Shown here: positions 46,536-58,929 of the stretch, piece after piece
How the letters are laid out: the number at the start of each line of letters is the position of its first letter
How positions within the stretch are numbered: the first letter of the stretch is position 1
From: Hydractinia symbiolongicarpus
Lineage: Eukaryota; Cnidaria; Hydrozoa; Anthoathecata; Hydractiniidae
NCBI RefSeq assembly: GCF_029227915.1
Contig: NC_079885.1
Coordinates: 11,151,001 to 11,211,000 of the forward strand
DNA: 60,000 nt
Direction of reading: 5' to 3'
Position numbers and translations under genes: made by a program
The notes under the pieces: generated by a model
What the model saw: the letters and a program-made list of their open reading frames with translations, nothing else
Databases searched by the model: none
What the model was told of the DNA's origin: nothing

Positions 46536-49043
46536 TTAGGACGTCTTACTTATATAAATATTTTAATGTCATTTTAAATAATAATATGAATGTACAATAA
46601 CATTTATTACCATAATACTCAACAACTAAGCGCTTGGTGATAAGGCCCAATGCCTTCTACTTGCTCCTGCCATTTTATTGTGAACAATTAGCGCACTTCT
46701 TATTATAGGCGAAATATATATATATATCATTTCCTTCTGGTTTGTTTAATCGTAAAATTGAATAGAAGGTGAATTCAAATAAAAACTTTAGGAGTAGGTA
46801 GAACAAAAATAAGGTTAGCCCAGTTAACTTAGCTTTCTTCGAGAACGTTAAAATCCAGTTTCTCTCATACGAAAGCTTTGACGCAAACAAGCATGCCAGA
46901 GCAAACCCCTAATTTAAATCCACCGATTTAACTTAAAATACTTTCTCAGAGCAAACCCAGAATTAAAATCAACCAATGAGCACAAAGCCATGTGGTCACA
47001 TCTTACCCTCTTGAATAGCACGATAGTTTGTTATATTTGTTTAGGTGAGTGAAGCCATTTGCGCTCAAAACAAAGGATTCCGATAATGATCACGTAAGTT
47101 AAAAACAATAGAGTTCTTGCATTAACCATGTGTTTCTTGCTACTATTCTCTTGTAGTCTCGACTAGACCAAGCGAAAGAATTCGCCTAGAAGCAACCAAT
47201 CAAAAAGCACAGGTCGGTATTCTGACTGCAGGAAATTTGTTTGAGACCCAGCGTAATTTTCCCATCCTTAACTATTCCGATTTCCCGGTGGTAAGAAAAT
47301 TATGCTGGGTCTCCTAACTATAGATAAGGTTACATAACAAGAAAAAGAAAATAAATAAAATAGTTTTGTAAAGTTTAGATTGGATACATTTTTTCTAACT
47401 TTTGTATATCTTTTCCCGGGGGTAAAAGTCCCTCATGACACATCTTTATGCTTATTGCTTATTTGCACCTGGTCTACGTACAATTTATCTTGTTTGCTTA
47501 CATTTAAAATTTGAAACGATCCTACTTTTTGCTAACGTTGTATTAATTTTCGCGCAGATAAGCTACAAAAAATTATTCTTGCGCCATTTTGGTCTCCAGT
47601 TGAGTTTAAAAACAAAGTTTAATTCAAGGCGCTCTAGGGTCGAGAATGTTCCCGCGCAAAATAGGCCCTTTTCGCGCGGTAAGGTGAGCGAGAATTAATT
47701 CGCGAGAAAAAAAATTTGGGTTTTTCTCGTGAATGATCTATAACAAGAAGCTCTGCGGCTTAAAGATTTCCGCCATTAGCAATAATCTGAAATTTGAAGA
47801 GGACTGAGTAATATGGGAGAACAAAATCATTGAATTTTCTAAAATTTTAAAATTCAATTTTTGATTATTATTGTAACTGTAAGTCATAGCTAACTTAACT
47901 TGCATAAACTTCATTTCTCTATAAGAACAATTTTAAAAGAAAAATAATAAACCTGAAAATTGATGAACAATAAAAACAAAATGAAAACAACGGCAAAGCT
48001 GAAAATTTATCTATTTTCTCTTTTTCTCTGAAAAACAACTTGGAAAATATCTTTAAAGGTAGCAGCAATTTTTTTTTTTACAAAATCGGTTACGAAAGGT
48101 TATTTTCAGACTACATATTCTTATCTTTTCTTTTATAACACACTTGTCACGATTTTATAGATATAATACATTATCTTTCACCAAAAATATTCAGCCTCAA
48201 CAATTCCTCTTTAAATTAAACTTCATGAATAATTAATTAGTTCTGCTGATTATAGCTTTAGTCTACGTGCTTGCAAAATTGTACAGAAGGAAATGAGGTG
48301 ATTATTAAAGGGAGACGTTAATAACATCAAAGATGGCGCATTAAAAGACGATCTTCATTATGCTACACTGCACGAGCTTTAACTTTTGATAGCATGTAAA
48401 CTTCAAAACAAAGTATTGTTCATTGGATAAAAAACAATTTGTTGCACTGTTAGGATTCTTATTGGCTTAAAACTCATTTTAGCCTCGTTCTCAGAAAAAA
48501 TTTGTCAAAACAAGGATTTAGGCTTCAGCCTGGATAAGTTTCGGGCGTCCAGCCTAGCTACTCTGTCTCTATCTATCTATCTCCTCAGGCGATTTTAAAG
48601 ATTCCGCCTTCGCTGGCGGAAATCAGTAATACACCAGTTCCGTGTGTCTGTAACAGGCAAAGTAGATGTGTTGTTTTTTCTAAAGAAACGACCGCGGTAA
48701 CATGTCCCTTTTGCTAAGTTTTTATTTTTATTCTGTCTTTTGTGTGCTTTTTTAAATTGATTTAAAATTTTTGTTTTTAAAAAGTCATGGTTAATTTATT
48801 TTATTGTTCTAATAAAAACCTTTTTTTAATGATGTTAACTTTATTACAAAAATTACCCAAAAGTCACGGGTAATTAATTCTTATTATTCCCTTAAGCACG
48901 TGTCTATTGTCTACTGTTATATGAAAAACATTGGTTTTATTTATTCCCGCTTGAATGGAATTAACAACAAAATGTTTTGGCGAATAGAACAATGAATTTT
49001 ATGGTTAATTTCCCTCACTATTTCGCTGTTATTTTATGCGGTA

Positions 49044-49399
49044 TCTATAGTGGATTTTCCACGGGACTAAAACTAGTATATAATAAAAAGTGAAATTGGT
49101 GACTCCCAAAGTGTGAAAGACGAATGATTCGATTCTTACACGTCAGAAGAAAATGTATTTTGCAATCATGACATCAACATTGTTTATATATAACATTGTA
49201 CCCTTTATCTATATTAAAATACCCGCATGTGTCTGTTCGTCTGTCTGTCACGCAAAATGGTAGTTTAGCTGCGTAAGTAGTGAGACGCACGCAATGCGGT
49301 ATAAAAAGGTCGGGCGTACCAGTGGATTTTTCCACACACGCGATTCGGTAAAAAAAAGGACGGGCGAACCCGTGGATTTTTCCACGGGCTTACGACTAG
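49044..49399. mobile_element. Helitron-like element (array unit 3)
   Basis: Same length as the unit 1 copy. Confidence 0.65.
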
Positions 49400-50578
49400 T
49401 GTACTTCAAATATTTTATTTCTTTTTATCTAACCGAGTTTCAGATTCACAAAAATTAATCCTTTCTTGGGGGTGGCGAAAATTATTAAAACCATAACCAG
49501 CTGACAATTTTAACCAATATGGTAAGAAACTTATATCGAAAAAACTCATTTGTGCTTGATATTCAAAAGTGAGGAGATAAAACAAAAAAATAAAATTAAT
49601 GCCCCAGAGCTTTTTGGCAAAAACCTTGTTTATCTCAAAGAGATCTGGGGACCCGTACTGCAGACATTCTGGAACAGGGAAGTGCAGATAGCCGTCAGCG
49701 TTTTTTCTTTCTTGTGTGAAGCTTTAAATAGCAATCTTATTAAAACATAGTCCTGAAAACATTATTCTTCCAACCTCTTTCCCAAGGCTTTTTTTCTTTC
49801 TGGCAAGGTTGGATATTGTACCAGATCATTTCGTTATGCACACGCAGTCTCGTTTTAAACAGCGATACAAGTTGTTGAGACTCAGTAATGCTTGAAATCA
49901 TTATCCGCCAGAGACATGGAATATTTCGCACTTAATCTTTTCGCATGTGCCAATTTGGAAGAAAAAAAAAAGTAATGTGCCTAATTGCTTTCAAAAAGAC
50001 TACTCCATCTTGTTTTTCGAAAACACAAACTTCTTTTGCACACGTCGTAGGACAATGTTCTAGGACTTTTATTTCCTATTTTATATTTTAACAAAGAAGT
50101 TGAAATACTCACAATATCAAAAAGCCCTTTGAGAAAGCTACCTCATACCCAAGCGTTTTTGTATTTCATCAGCGCTGCGCTTATTGACAGTTCTGTCGAA
50201 AAAATGACCCTGAAGGAGGGGTACCCTGTTTAGCTCAGACCCTGTTCTTTCATTCTTTTGAAGAAGGCGAGATTGTGTAAGAGCATTTGAGTTAGAAAGG
50301 CCGTGCAAAAAATACAAAAAACAACAGTAATCGATCTAATTAGCTTTATCATGAATACAAGCATGTACAAAAAAAATATGATGAGAAAGTATCCTATCTC
50401 AAACCTTACTACTAAGTATTTAACGGGGGAGAGCACGTTTCCGATATACTGTGCTATAAATTTACTTCAGAGGCCGTTTTACTCAAACCGTGGGCGAAAT
50501 TAAATTCAACCCAGTCAAGCATTTTTTACTTCACTGCGTTCCCATGTAAACGACCTCTCCGAAAGACACCGGTCAAAA

Positions 50579-50912
50579 GACGTCCCATGGAAGAAAGAGA
50601 TTAACTTGTATTTTTTTCTCTAAAGCAAGACAAGGAGAATACAAAGACAGTTGTAATCTAGTAATTTATATACAAGAACGGATATTAGAACGGTCAAAGT
50701 ATAAAGGGGAACTCAAAAAAACAAAAACAAACAACAACAATAACAAACAATTCAACTAAAAGGATATTTGCAATATCTCAAGAATAAAACAGTTTTGTTT
50801 TTTTACTTCAATTGCATGTAATCGTTTGTTATAATAAAAAAAATCCTTTTGTCTACGCAAGTCTTCACTGATTAGAATTTAGAAAACACATTCTATTGCT
50901 TTCTCCAAATAG
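50579..50912. other. Spacer between the array and UBE2V, probably UBE2V 3' UTR
   Basis: AT-rich single-copy sequence after the array; no coding frame. It lies directly downstream of the UBE2V stop codon on the minus strand. Confidence 0.5.
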
Positions 50913-53900
50913 CTAATATCTAGAATTCTCTGGAGGCTGTTGCAATTTTGCATTTTCTTTTAACGTCATCATCCTAAAAACGTAGAAAAATCTTTTTTTT
51001 TTTAATTTCTAGTAGTTTTTAACTGCAACGTTGCTTTAAACAAACAAAAAAACATCAAAAAAAAATTGACAGAATTTCCTTTAATCTAAATAACTATCCA
51101 GCTTAGTAAAAGACAGAAATCAGTATAAAAAATTGCTCCATAAATATCAAACCATAATATTCTTCCGAAACATAAGCTATCAAATGGTAAAATGTATTTA
51201 AGTATGCAACAGCAGCTCAATAAATGATTGGTTGCTTGTATCAAATATTGCTTAAACTATAATGCTGCAAAATTTATTACAGTTGGTTATATACTGGTTA
51301 CTTATGAAACAATAAGCTTATTCCTGTCCTAATACTGTGTGGCAATCACAGTATTAGGACATAACTTTAGGAGAAAATGAAAAGTTATCAATAATCAAGC
51401 GTTATCAAGCAATAATGTATGGTTGCCTTCTTTAAAACGTTGTGATAATTATTAAGAATTAAATATCAGGATAAACAACTTTAGGAGATTTTAGAAAAAA
51501 TCAATATTTTAGGTCTGAAATTTAGGTTATTTAAAGGGAGTTATTTATAGGGCTTATACAAGCATACCCACAAAATTTGATTGCAAACCAAGTTGCACAT
51601 TATTGAGTCGTCAGCAAAAAAAATAAGAGGCCTGGGACGAGCAAGCGAGTGTCATTTTCGCAAAAAAATTTATGTTAATCAATTAACCTTTATAATATCT
51701 ATGCATTGATAAAGTTTGAATGCACACCCCTTAACAGGTCTAAAATTACTGATGAAAGAAAATGTCTAAATTTGGTACTACTGAAATATGACATCATAAT
51801 TTATGTAGCATAATTAAATCTGAAATTCTTTAGATGTGAATATCTTGAGAACCAAGAGAACTTTTTAAAAAGTTTAAAAAGACTTGTTAGCTAACTTTTT
51901 AAGCTCTATAATATAAGTCCATCATTTTATACCTCGGGTTCCCGTTTAAGAAACTTAAGAAGAATCTTCATTTTTAGGTAATTTGGGAGATTCTAAAAGG
52001 ACTGGCTACTTGTGTCTGACACACATTCAGTTAAGGAAGCATTTTATGCATTAAACGAATAGGTATTAACACTTACCGCCTCAGTTCTGTTAATAAAGTT
52101 TTGATGGTGTATGACGTCTGCCACTTGTTAATCACTGAACAAGCCTTTCTGTCAACCTGAAAAAGGGAAGTAAATGTTGGAATTCTAATAAATCAGTGTT
52201 AATAATGAAGTACAACACGAGAACAGAAACTATTTGGTTTTGCCTTTTTTTAACAAGTTGTTAACTAGTGGAAAAAAAACACAGAAATTAGCCTATGGCT
52301 ACTCCCAGCTACCATTATGGATCACAGACAGAGAGCTGGGCAGCAGACGGTGAGGAAGCAGACAAATTATTCAAGGACTAGTATCCAATACTGCACAATT
52401 ATACACTATTTATTAACGTCTGTAGGCAAAAAAAAAAATAAAATAACAAGATCAGTCATTGAATTTTGATGATGTCAGTAGTGAGACATCAATGTACATA
52501 AATATTTTTTTTTAAAGTTTTTTAAACTTTTACCTATATTGCGTAGAGCTTAAAACACAATCAAGATAATGTATATGATTGCACAGTTTTAATCAGTAGT
52601 TAAGGAGATATAAGAAGTCCGACCAATGCATCAAAATGTTTTTGGAAAAATTTGTTTGCCTCTTGTTTCTATGCCAGTCAAGAAAATGTACAGGATGATG
52701 TGCTTCTCATGCACAGTGAAAGACATATTGAGGTTTAGAAGTTTATAATGACATCAACACATTGATCCCGTCAGTTTTTAAATATTGGTTTTCTTTTGGT
52801 CCCAGTGATTCCAAGTTTTTGGCTACATCATAGCCAAATGAACACATCTACTTTGTCTGCCGCCTGTTACAGACAATTTATTTTTGAACTATCAGAAGAG
52901 AAGAAGGATTAGTTCACACATTTGTTTTAATAATGCTACAATGCACAGAAAAGGTGTTCAATTCTGTTAGCCATTTATTCCCTTTCCTCTAACTTGTAAA
53001 TTAAAATTAAAATACCAAACTTACATTTCCATTGCTGTCAATACCATTTAGATTTATTCTAGTAGTAAATGAAATTATTGGAGCTTCCTTTGGATACTTT
53101 TGACCACATACTATATTTAAATTATAAATTCGATTCTCAAACGCTGTCTAAACAAAAATATAAAGTGTTTGGAAAGCATGTACTCAAAAATCAGTAAGAG
53201 TAAAGGTGATTTGGTTAAAACAAAAGTATGGCCCCTTTCACAGTCTGGTCTGCAGTCTAAACAAAATCATAAACTAAATGAGCATGAATCAATAAGATTT
53301 ACATAATCACACATACCCGCGGTGGCCCCAATATCATACCAGTCCAGCGTTTTAATTCCATATCATCATCTGATTCTAACCCCCAGCTAACCAAACCATC
53401 TCCACCTTTTTGCCCTTCTTCTAGCTCTTCAAGAAGGCGAAAGTTTCTAGGAACTAGAAAACAAGCAAAACTACACAAATTCTGATTCACTCAGCCAGGG
53501 ATAATATTTTCCCTGTCTTTGTTACAAATGTCACATGTTAACCCCTAAGCTGTGAAATACACAATATTTTGTAAAGTGTGAACCACATATATATGGTTGC
53601 TTTTTGTTTCTACTTTAAATATATTTTATGTATATAATTGTTTTTCCGATCTGGACCTGCATTTTCTTTGCAGTTGTCATAAAGTTTGATCTGCAATGTT
53701 TAAAAATTTAACAAAGATGGTGCAAAAAAAAAAAAGAAACTGGTGCCATGGCAGAAGTGAAGATAGACATATCTTTTTAACAATTGTGTTAAAAAGCAGG
53801 GTTCGTTTCCCCTGGGCAGTGATTCTATATGAGCAAGTGAACATTACCATAGTCCCAGGTTATAACTCAATGTGAGGGAAATAGAGAATATGGCACAATG

Positions 53901-55482
53901 TGGGTAATTGGATGTTGCAGAGAGTTGTCTGACAGAACAAGGAGCATAATTGGGTCTGTGTAGATCAAAATGCTAGGACTCCCCATCTCCCTGCTGGAAA
54001 TAACACACATAGGGTATATCCCTCAATATTTTTGAGGCTAGCCATGTGAAATATGCACATCAATCTATGTAGCTAGCCAAGAGTTGCAGGTGTGACAAGT
54101 GGGCAGATATTACATACAACCAATCTAATTATAAAATAGGACTTGAAAATAGTTCCAGTGGATCTCACATTGGAAAAAACACATGTAATTGAGGCGAAAC
54201 AACACACAAATAGGACATTCCTGCTGATTTATTTTTTGCCTGACCCTGTGAATGACCCGAACCAATTACTGGAATTTATTTGACAAGGGTGCCGATAAGC
54301 CGCATACGCCGTAAAAAGTGCGGGCGTTTTCGGGCGTGTTCGGCGTTTTGAAAAAAATTCAAGTATTTGCCCGAAAAACCTGCACAGGCCCGAACAATGC
54401 TGAAAAAAAACAAAAACAGACACTAATATAATTCAAAAAAACTATAAAAATTAAAATAAACTTACTAGTGGTAGCGAAGTTCTTAAAAGAACTGTTTTTG
54501 ATGGTTCTTGATAAAGTTTACTTTATAAATAAATTCTATATAAACTTTATTAACTCCTTTCTCTTTAAAGTGCCTTCTTCCCAACTACTGTCCGCATGGT
54601 ATGTTTACCAAGGAATTGCATTTCGGGAATGTTCTGGGCGAGTTCAGGAAAGTGCGGGCGGTTTCGGGGGACAACCGTCAATTCTATTTGAAAAGTGGCC
54701 CGAATTCGCCTGTATATATGCGGGCGTTTGCGGCTTATCGGCACCCTCTTTTTATTCAAAGTGATTTTAACAGGTAGCTTATAGTTAGAACAATACAGTT
54801 ATACTGCATGACAAGCTGCCAGATCATCACTAACTAGAGCTCACATTTAGATAATCCTGTAACAAAGGCAGTATTGTTGCAGACGAGAACGCGTCATGGA
54901 TACTGGTTAAACAAATCATGGGCAAGTGTTTGATAATCTTTGTCATTTAGTTACATTTTAATGCATTGTTGCTTGTAAGTTTTTTTAATTAAGATTTTTA
55001 GGAAGGTTTGACTGTGAAAAGTACATGTTGTATATATACCAAAGGAGAGCATGAAAGGAGAACATCCTGTCTGTAAGAATTTACTAAGAATTAATGAAAA
55101 AAACGAAGCCTTCGTGTTGCACCACAGAGAGAGAGAGAGAGAGAGCAGTTTTTCGTGGAGGGTTATTCTACAATTTACACATTACTATACATAGAGCTAC
55201 AATTGCTATATACATATAGCCAGGCTATAGGTAGCTAGCTAGCTTTAGCCAATGACGGTTTGTTTTGTATTGTTTTGTAATTGTATCTTCAAAGAAACTT
55301 TTATCTCATTCTGTTTTTATTTGTAATTTATCGCTTATTTGGTTGACTTCTTTTTCCTTCGTACAAATGCTGATAAAAAACGAACTTATTTAATGATTAC
55401 AAAGACACCGAGGTGTGCTAAGCTAAATATATTCAGCATAAAACACAAATAAAGCTGCCTTACCTTCCACAGGCGACGCCAT
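50913..55482 (-). CDS. UBE2V: Ubiquitin-conjugating enzyme E2 variant (UEV1/MMS2-like), five coding exons
   Basis: Exons 55464-55482, 53317-53453, 53025-53147, 52077-52156 and 50913-50973 give 420 nt (139 residues), all with GT-AG junctions in matching phase. The protein begins [20 protein letters not shown], continues [20 protein letters not shown] and [17 protein letters not shown], then [36 protein letters not shown], and ends [16 protein letters not shown]. This is nearly collinear with human UBE2V1/UBE2V2 (145-147 residues). UEVs have the E2 fold but lack the catalytic cysteine, and none sits at the catalytic site here. They pair with Ubc13 (UBE2N) to build Lys63-linked ubiquitin chains in DNA-damage tolerance and signalling. 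Intron 1 (2.0 kb) holds a MITE. Whether it corresponds to V1 or V2 cannot be said. Confidence 0.95.
51326..51360. repeat. Perfect 14-bp hairpin in UBE2V intron 4
   Basis: gtcctaatactgtg and cacagtattaggac pair exactly around a 7-base loop. A possible tiny foldback element. Confidence 0.85.
54286..54747. mobile_element. 0.46-kb MITE in UBE2V intron 1
   Basis: Perfect 19-bp terminal inverted repeats: agggtgccgataagccgca at 54286-54304 and tgcggcttatcggcaccct at 54729-54747. The ends are rich in gcgggcg/cccgaa motifs. The 98-codon and 64-codon frames over it are chance. No target-site duplication was resolved. Confidence 0.82.
55126..55146. repeat. GA dinucleotide microsatellite
   Basis: About ten GA repeats in UBE2V intron 1. 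Confidence 0.9.
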
Positions 55483-55764
55483 CTTGAATTTACCTCTTGA
55501 TGATACCGAATGCTTATTGACCCCCTGAAAATTGGCATTACTTGTAAGTATTCTGTAGGTGTTTCTCTATGGACGGAGGGCAGTTTTGCGCTGGGGCCCT
55601 TACATACAATAACTTTTTATTAACCCCCGTTTTCTTATTTTTTCTGCAATATTTAAGGCACGAGTAGAAAAGAAGCCGGGGTTTTTGTAATATACGGTCC
55701 GTGGTTTATTTTACTTCAGCGAAACACATGAGCGTTCTTTTCACGGCATTGCTTCAACGGAAAC
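55483..55764. promoter_or_regulatory. Putative bidirectional promoter between UBE2V and eL14
   Basis: Only 282 bp separate the divergent start codons. No TATA box stands out. The pyrimidine stretch ttcttttc at 55735-55742, about 25 bp before the eL14 ATG, fits a TOP/TCT-type initiator usual for ribosomal protein genes. Shared use is inferred from spacing. Confidence 0.6.
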
Positions 55765-55955
55765 ATGGTTAGTATCGTTGTTTTATACTGATATCTAAAA
55801 CTGATTATTCATAAATTTCTTTTTTCATTAACATTGTTGCATTGCCCTTGCAGGTGTACCAGAGGTTTGTCGAGTTTGGGCGTGTTGCCCTTGTTAACAA
55901 TGGAGATTTTTCAGGGAAACTGGTTGTGATTGCCGACGTTATTGATCAAACCAGG
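55765..55955 (+). CDS. RPL14: Ribosomal protein eL14, first two coding exons (gene continues beyond the part seen)
   Basis: Exon 1 contributes only the ATG (55765-55767; donor gttagt). Exon 2 (55854-55955) reads [20 protein letters not shown] then [14 protein letters not shown] to a consensus donor gtaagt. This matches the N-terminus of eL14 (human [20 protein letters not shown] then AGKLVAIVDVIDQNR), a KOW-fold protein of the large cytosolic subunit. An intron right after the start codon is common in ribosomal protein genes. The following exon (family ALVDGP...) was not found, so intron 2 probably spans the LINE and the remaining exons lie beyond the window. Confidence 0.92.
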
Positions 55956-56337
55956 GTAAGTTTATTATTGACATACTATGGCAAACAATTCACATCAACA
56001 GGAAAAGTAATTTCGTTCTATGCACTACATGCCAAATGCATTGCAACATTTGACAAATTTTGTGTAACTATGATCAGTTGTGAATGCTTAAAAGGCAATA
56101 AAAGAAGGACCACATAGGCAAAAGTGGCACTTTAATATCTTTGATTGTTGCATTTTATTGTTTATAATTTATGCCTGTGCATCATATCAATTGTTTTCAA
56201 TTCTCCTGGTCAGCAAATATCACGTAATTAAAGGTCCGCATTTTTTAGGGTAGCCATTATGATTTCAGGGAAAACATGCCGTTTACACGGTAAGCTCTCA
56301 TAAATCAGGTGTGAATTTCTCATAAAATCTTTGTTCT
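55956..56337. other. eL14 intron 2 sequence before the LINE
   Basis: No further eL14 exon is recognisable. A splice-bounded 41-nt segment at 56249-56289 does not match the family. Confidence 0.5.
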
Positions 56338-56632
56338 TAAGTAAGTAAGTAAGTAAGTTATATTTGCCATCATTATAAAATCGTTAAAAATATTTACAGA
56401 GAAAAAGAAATTGAAAACAAATAAATAAAATAATAAACTATATATAATATTAAAATGTATCATAAAAAATATAAAAAAAATTAAATGCAATTTTCCTGAG
56501 TGTTGATATGTTTGATGGCTGGATAACACAAAACAAGCCAAGGCGAGATTTCCATTGTGGTCCATTTCTACCCTTATAGAAAAAAAGATAAGCAAAACGA
56601 AAACGAAAGGATTATCAAAAGATCATATGAAT

Positions 56633-57064
56633 TTAATTCACAAAATCATCTGAGTCCCTTCTCGTTATAACATCAAAATAGTGCTTTTTTAGGTTGTGTT
56701 TAAAACTGTTTGTAGTACTAGATCTTTTAAGACCCTCAGGAAGAGTATTCCATAAGGAGGGTCCAAGGTAGGAAAGACACTGTTGACCTTGGGATGTTTT
56801 TACACAAGATTGTTTAAGCCTCTGGAATGATGAACGAGTCGAAGCTCTTCTATGACTTGATGGAATAAATACATCAGACATGTACAGAGGACATTTTTTC
56901 TGAAAAAATTTATATGCATGATTGTTTACGCATACTTTAAACCTTTCGCCAACTGGTAGCCAATTTATTTCCTTAAAATCCGTAGCACCTACATGTGATC
57001 TGCTACTTTTTTGTAAACAGAAGCGAACACATTTGTTTTGAGCAACCTGGAGCTTCTTTTTCAA
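56633..57064 (-). pseudogene. LINE C-terminal region
   Basis: In frame after the TGA at 57086: KKKLQVAQNKCVRFCLQ, INWLPVGERFKVCVNNHAYK, SYLGPSLWNTLPEGLK, SFKHNLKKHYF. This is the usual post-RT C-terminus of CR1/Rex-like LINEs, ending at TAA near 56633. Confidence 0.8.
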
Positions 57065-57085
57065 AACTTTTGTCAGGTTTGGATA

Positions 57086-58893
57086 TCACACAGTACTGGC
57101 ATAGTCGAAATGTGGTTGAATTAAAGAGTTACAAAGAAGTCGTCGCAGATCCTTGTTCAAAAATGAGCTTTGACGATAAAGAAATTTAATTTTGCCATTA
57201 ATTTTGTTAATCACATGTAAGGCCATTGACTCACCAGACAGTGATTGGTCAAAGATGCAACCAAGATATTCAACTTTTGTATGCTGCTTGATTTCTACTC
57301 CATTGTAGGAAATATTAAGTTTTTCTGCTTTCTTAATTTTTCCCCTGGAGGCAAAAAGAATAGACTTAGTTTTATCTTCACCAAAGTGTATGCTGAGTTT
57401 GTTGTCCACAAACCAATCACATAAATTACTGAAGTCTGTATTAAGAGCATTTTCCATCTCAGTTATGTCTTTGTGTTGAAATAAGAGACATGAATCATCT
57501 GCGTAGAGAAAAAGATCACATTGTACTAAAGCTTGTGGCATATCGTTTACATAAAGTAAGAACAGAAGTGGACCCAAGATAGAACCTTGGGGAACACCAC
57601 ATTCCAGTTTACCTGGATTAGATGATAAGTTATCTATTGACACACAAAATGTTCTGTTTGCAAGGTAAGACCTGAACCAAAGAATTACTTCATTTGAAAA
57701 TCCAAGAGTTCCTAATTTTTCCAAAAGTATGGAGTGGTTGATGGTATCGAAAGCTTTTTGTAGGTCAATGAGGATCATACCAGACAGCAAGCCTGCATCA
57801 AAATTGAAATTTTGTCATGTATATATGATAGAAAAAAATCTGTTGAATGACAGCTTCTAAAGCCAGACTGAAATTTAAATAATATATTGTTTTCGTCTAA
57901 GAAAGCTTGTGTTTGGTTATGGACCACTCTTTCAATAATTTTAGAAAAAAGAGGAAGCAAAGATATAGGGCGGTAATTCTTTGGATCAGTTCTTGATCCC
58001 TTCTTATATAGTGGCTTAAGTTTAGCTATCTTACATTCACTAGGGAAAGATGACAGTGAGATAGAAAGATTACATAATTGAGTTATTGGTCTGCAGAGAA
58101 CATCAGCACCATCCTTCAAGAAAATTCCAGATATAGTATCAAGTCCTGGTGCTTTTGTTGTACTAGTATCATTCAGCAAATTCAGCACATCTTCTTCTAA
58201 GACTTGCTGAAAATTGAATATCTTGTTTCCAATGTTTAGCGATTTGTAATATGAGATGACAGCATTTATCCCAAATCTATTTGAGGGCTTAGGAAGATTT
58301 TGAAGCAGCCCATCTGCTAGACCAGAGAAAAAGTTCTTAAATATCTCTAGTTTTGATTTTGTATCAAAATGTAAGGCATCCTCATCCTTTAGACAGTAGT
58401 TCGGATCTGACTTCTTTGAGTTGTCGAGTCCCATAGACTTTAGAGTCTTCCATAGTTCCTTAGGCTTGCCTGTGTTTTCTGTTATTTTGTTTTTATAGTA
58501 TTCTTTTTTCTTTTTATTGATCAAATTTTGCACATTACTTTTTGCTTCATTCCAGAGGTCAGAATCAATTTGTAATTTTGACTTCTTAAACTTTTTAAAA
58601 AGTTTATCTCTAGTAGCAATCTTGTCTGCAATCTCACCATCAAACCATTCCTGGGAGTTGCATTTAATTCTGGCCTCTTTAGTAGGTGCTATAGTATCTA
58701 TTACTGACATTAGTTTTGTCAAAAAATCAGAGTAGGCCAGATCAATGTCCATGAACTCATTATAATTTGGAAAGTTTGTATCCCTTAGGAGACCCTGATA
58801 CTGTTCCTTTGTGTAGTTTTTAAAAGATCGAAATTTGATATGTTTGTGGGTATTAAACTTGACTTTTTTGACTTTTCTGGTGCAGAAAATCAT
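57086..58893 (-). pseudogene. LINE reverse transcriptase domain
   Basis: N-terminal linker, then RT blocks KLKPLYKKGSRTDPKNYRPI, SLLPLFSKIIERVV, FQSGFRSCHSTD, a 1-base frameshift near 57800, LIDLQKAFDTINHSILLEKL, CGVPQGSILGPLLFLLYVND and the catalytic LYADDSCL, then KVEYLGCIFD. Catalytic Asp residues are intact. Ends at TGA (57086) where Trp is expected before YPNL. Confidence 0.85.
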
Positions 58894-58929
58894 TTGGTGA
58901 TCTGATAGTCCAACATTTAAAACTCCACT

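Larger units (their letters stand above)
44806..50574. repeat. Tandem array unit 3 (5769 bp)
   Basis: Near-identical to units 1 and 2. G-run of 23; MITE right-end deletion as in unit 2; private change aaggttacataac for aaggtcacataac. The unit ends at ggtcaaaagacgtccc, where the array gives way to single-copy sequence; the shared aaaa at the unit joins is the only junction homology seen. Confidence 0.95.

Noticed and set aside
35141-50503. Repeated small frames in each array unit (63-87 codons)
   Set aside because: They recur only because the DNA is triplicated. They overlap dispersed repeats, lie on both strands and resemble no family.
52295-52381. 28-codon frame [20 protein letters not shown] in UBE2V intron 3
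   Set aside because: Short, no splice partner and no recognised family; could be a retroelement scrap or chance.
54468-54764. 98-codon plus-strand frame
   Set aside because: It mostly covers the MITE at 54286-54747 and its GC-rich ends; no protein similarity.
56249-56289. Possible third exon of eL14 (acceptor ttttttag, donor gtaagc)
   Set aside because: The peptide GSHYDFRENMPFTR does not match the conserved ALVDGP region of eL14 that should follow.
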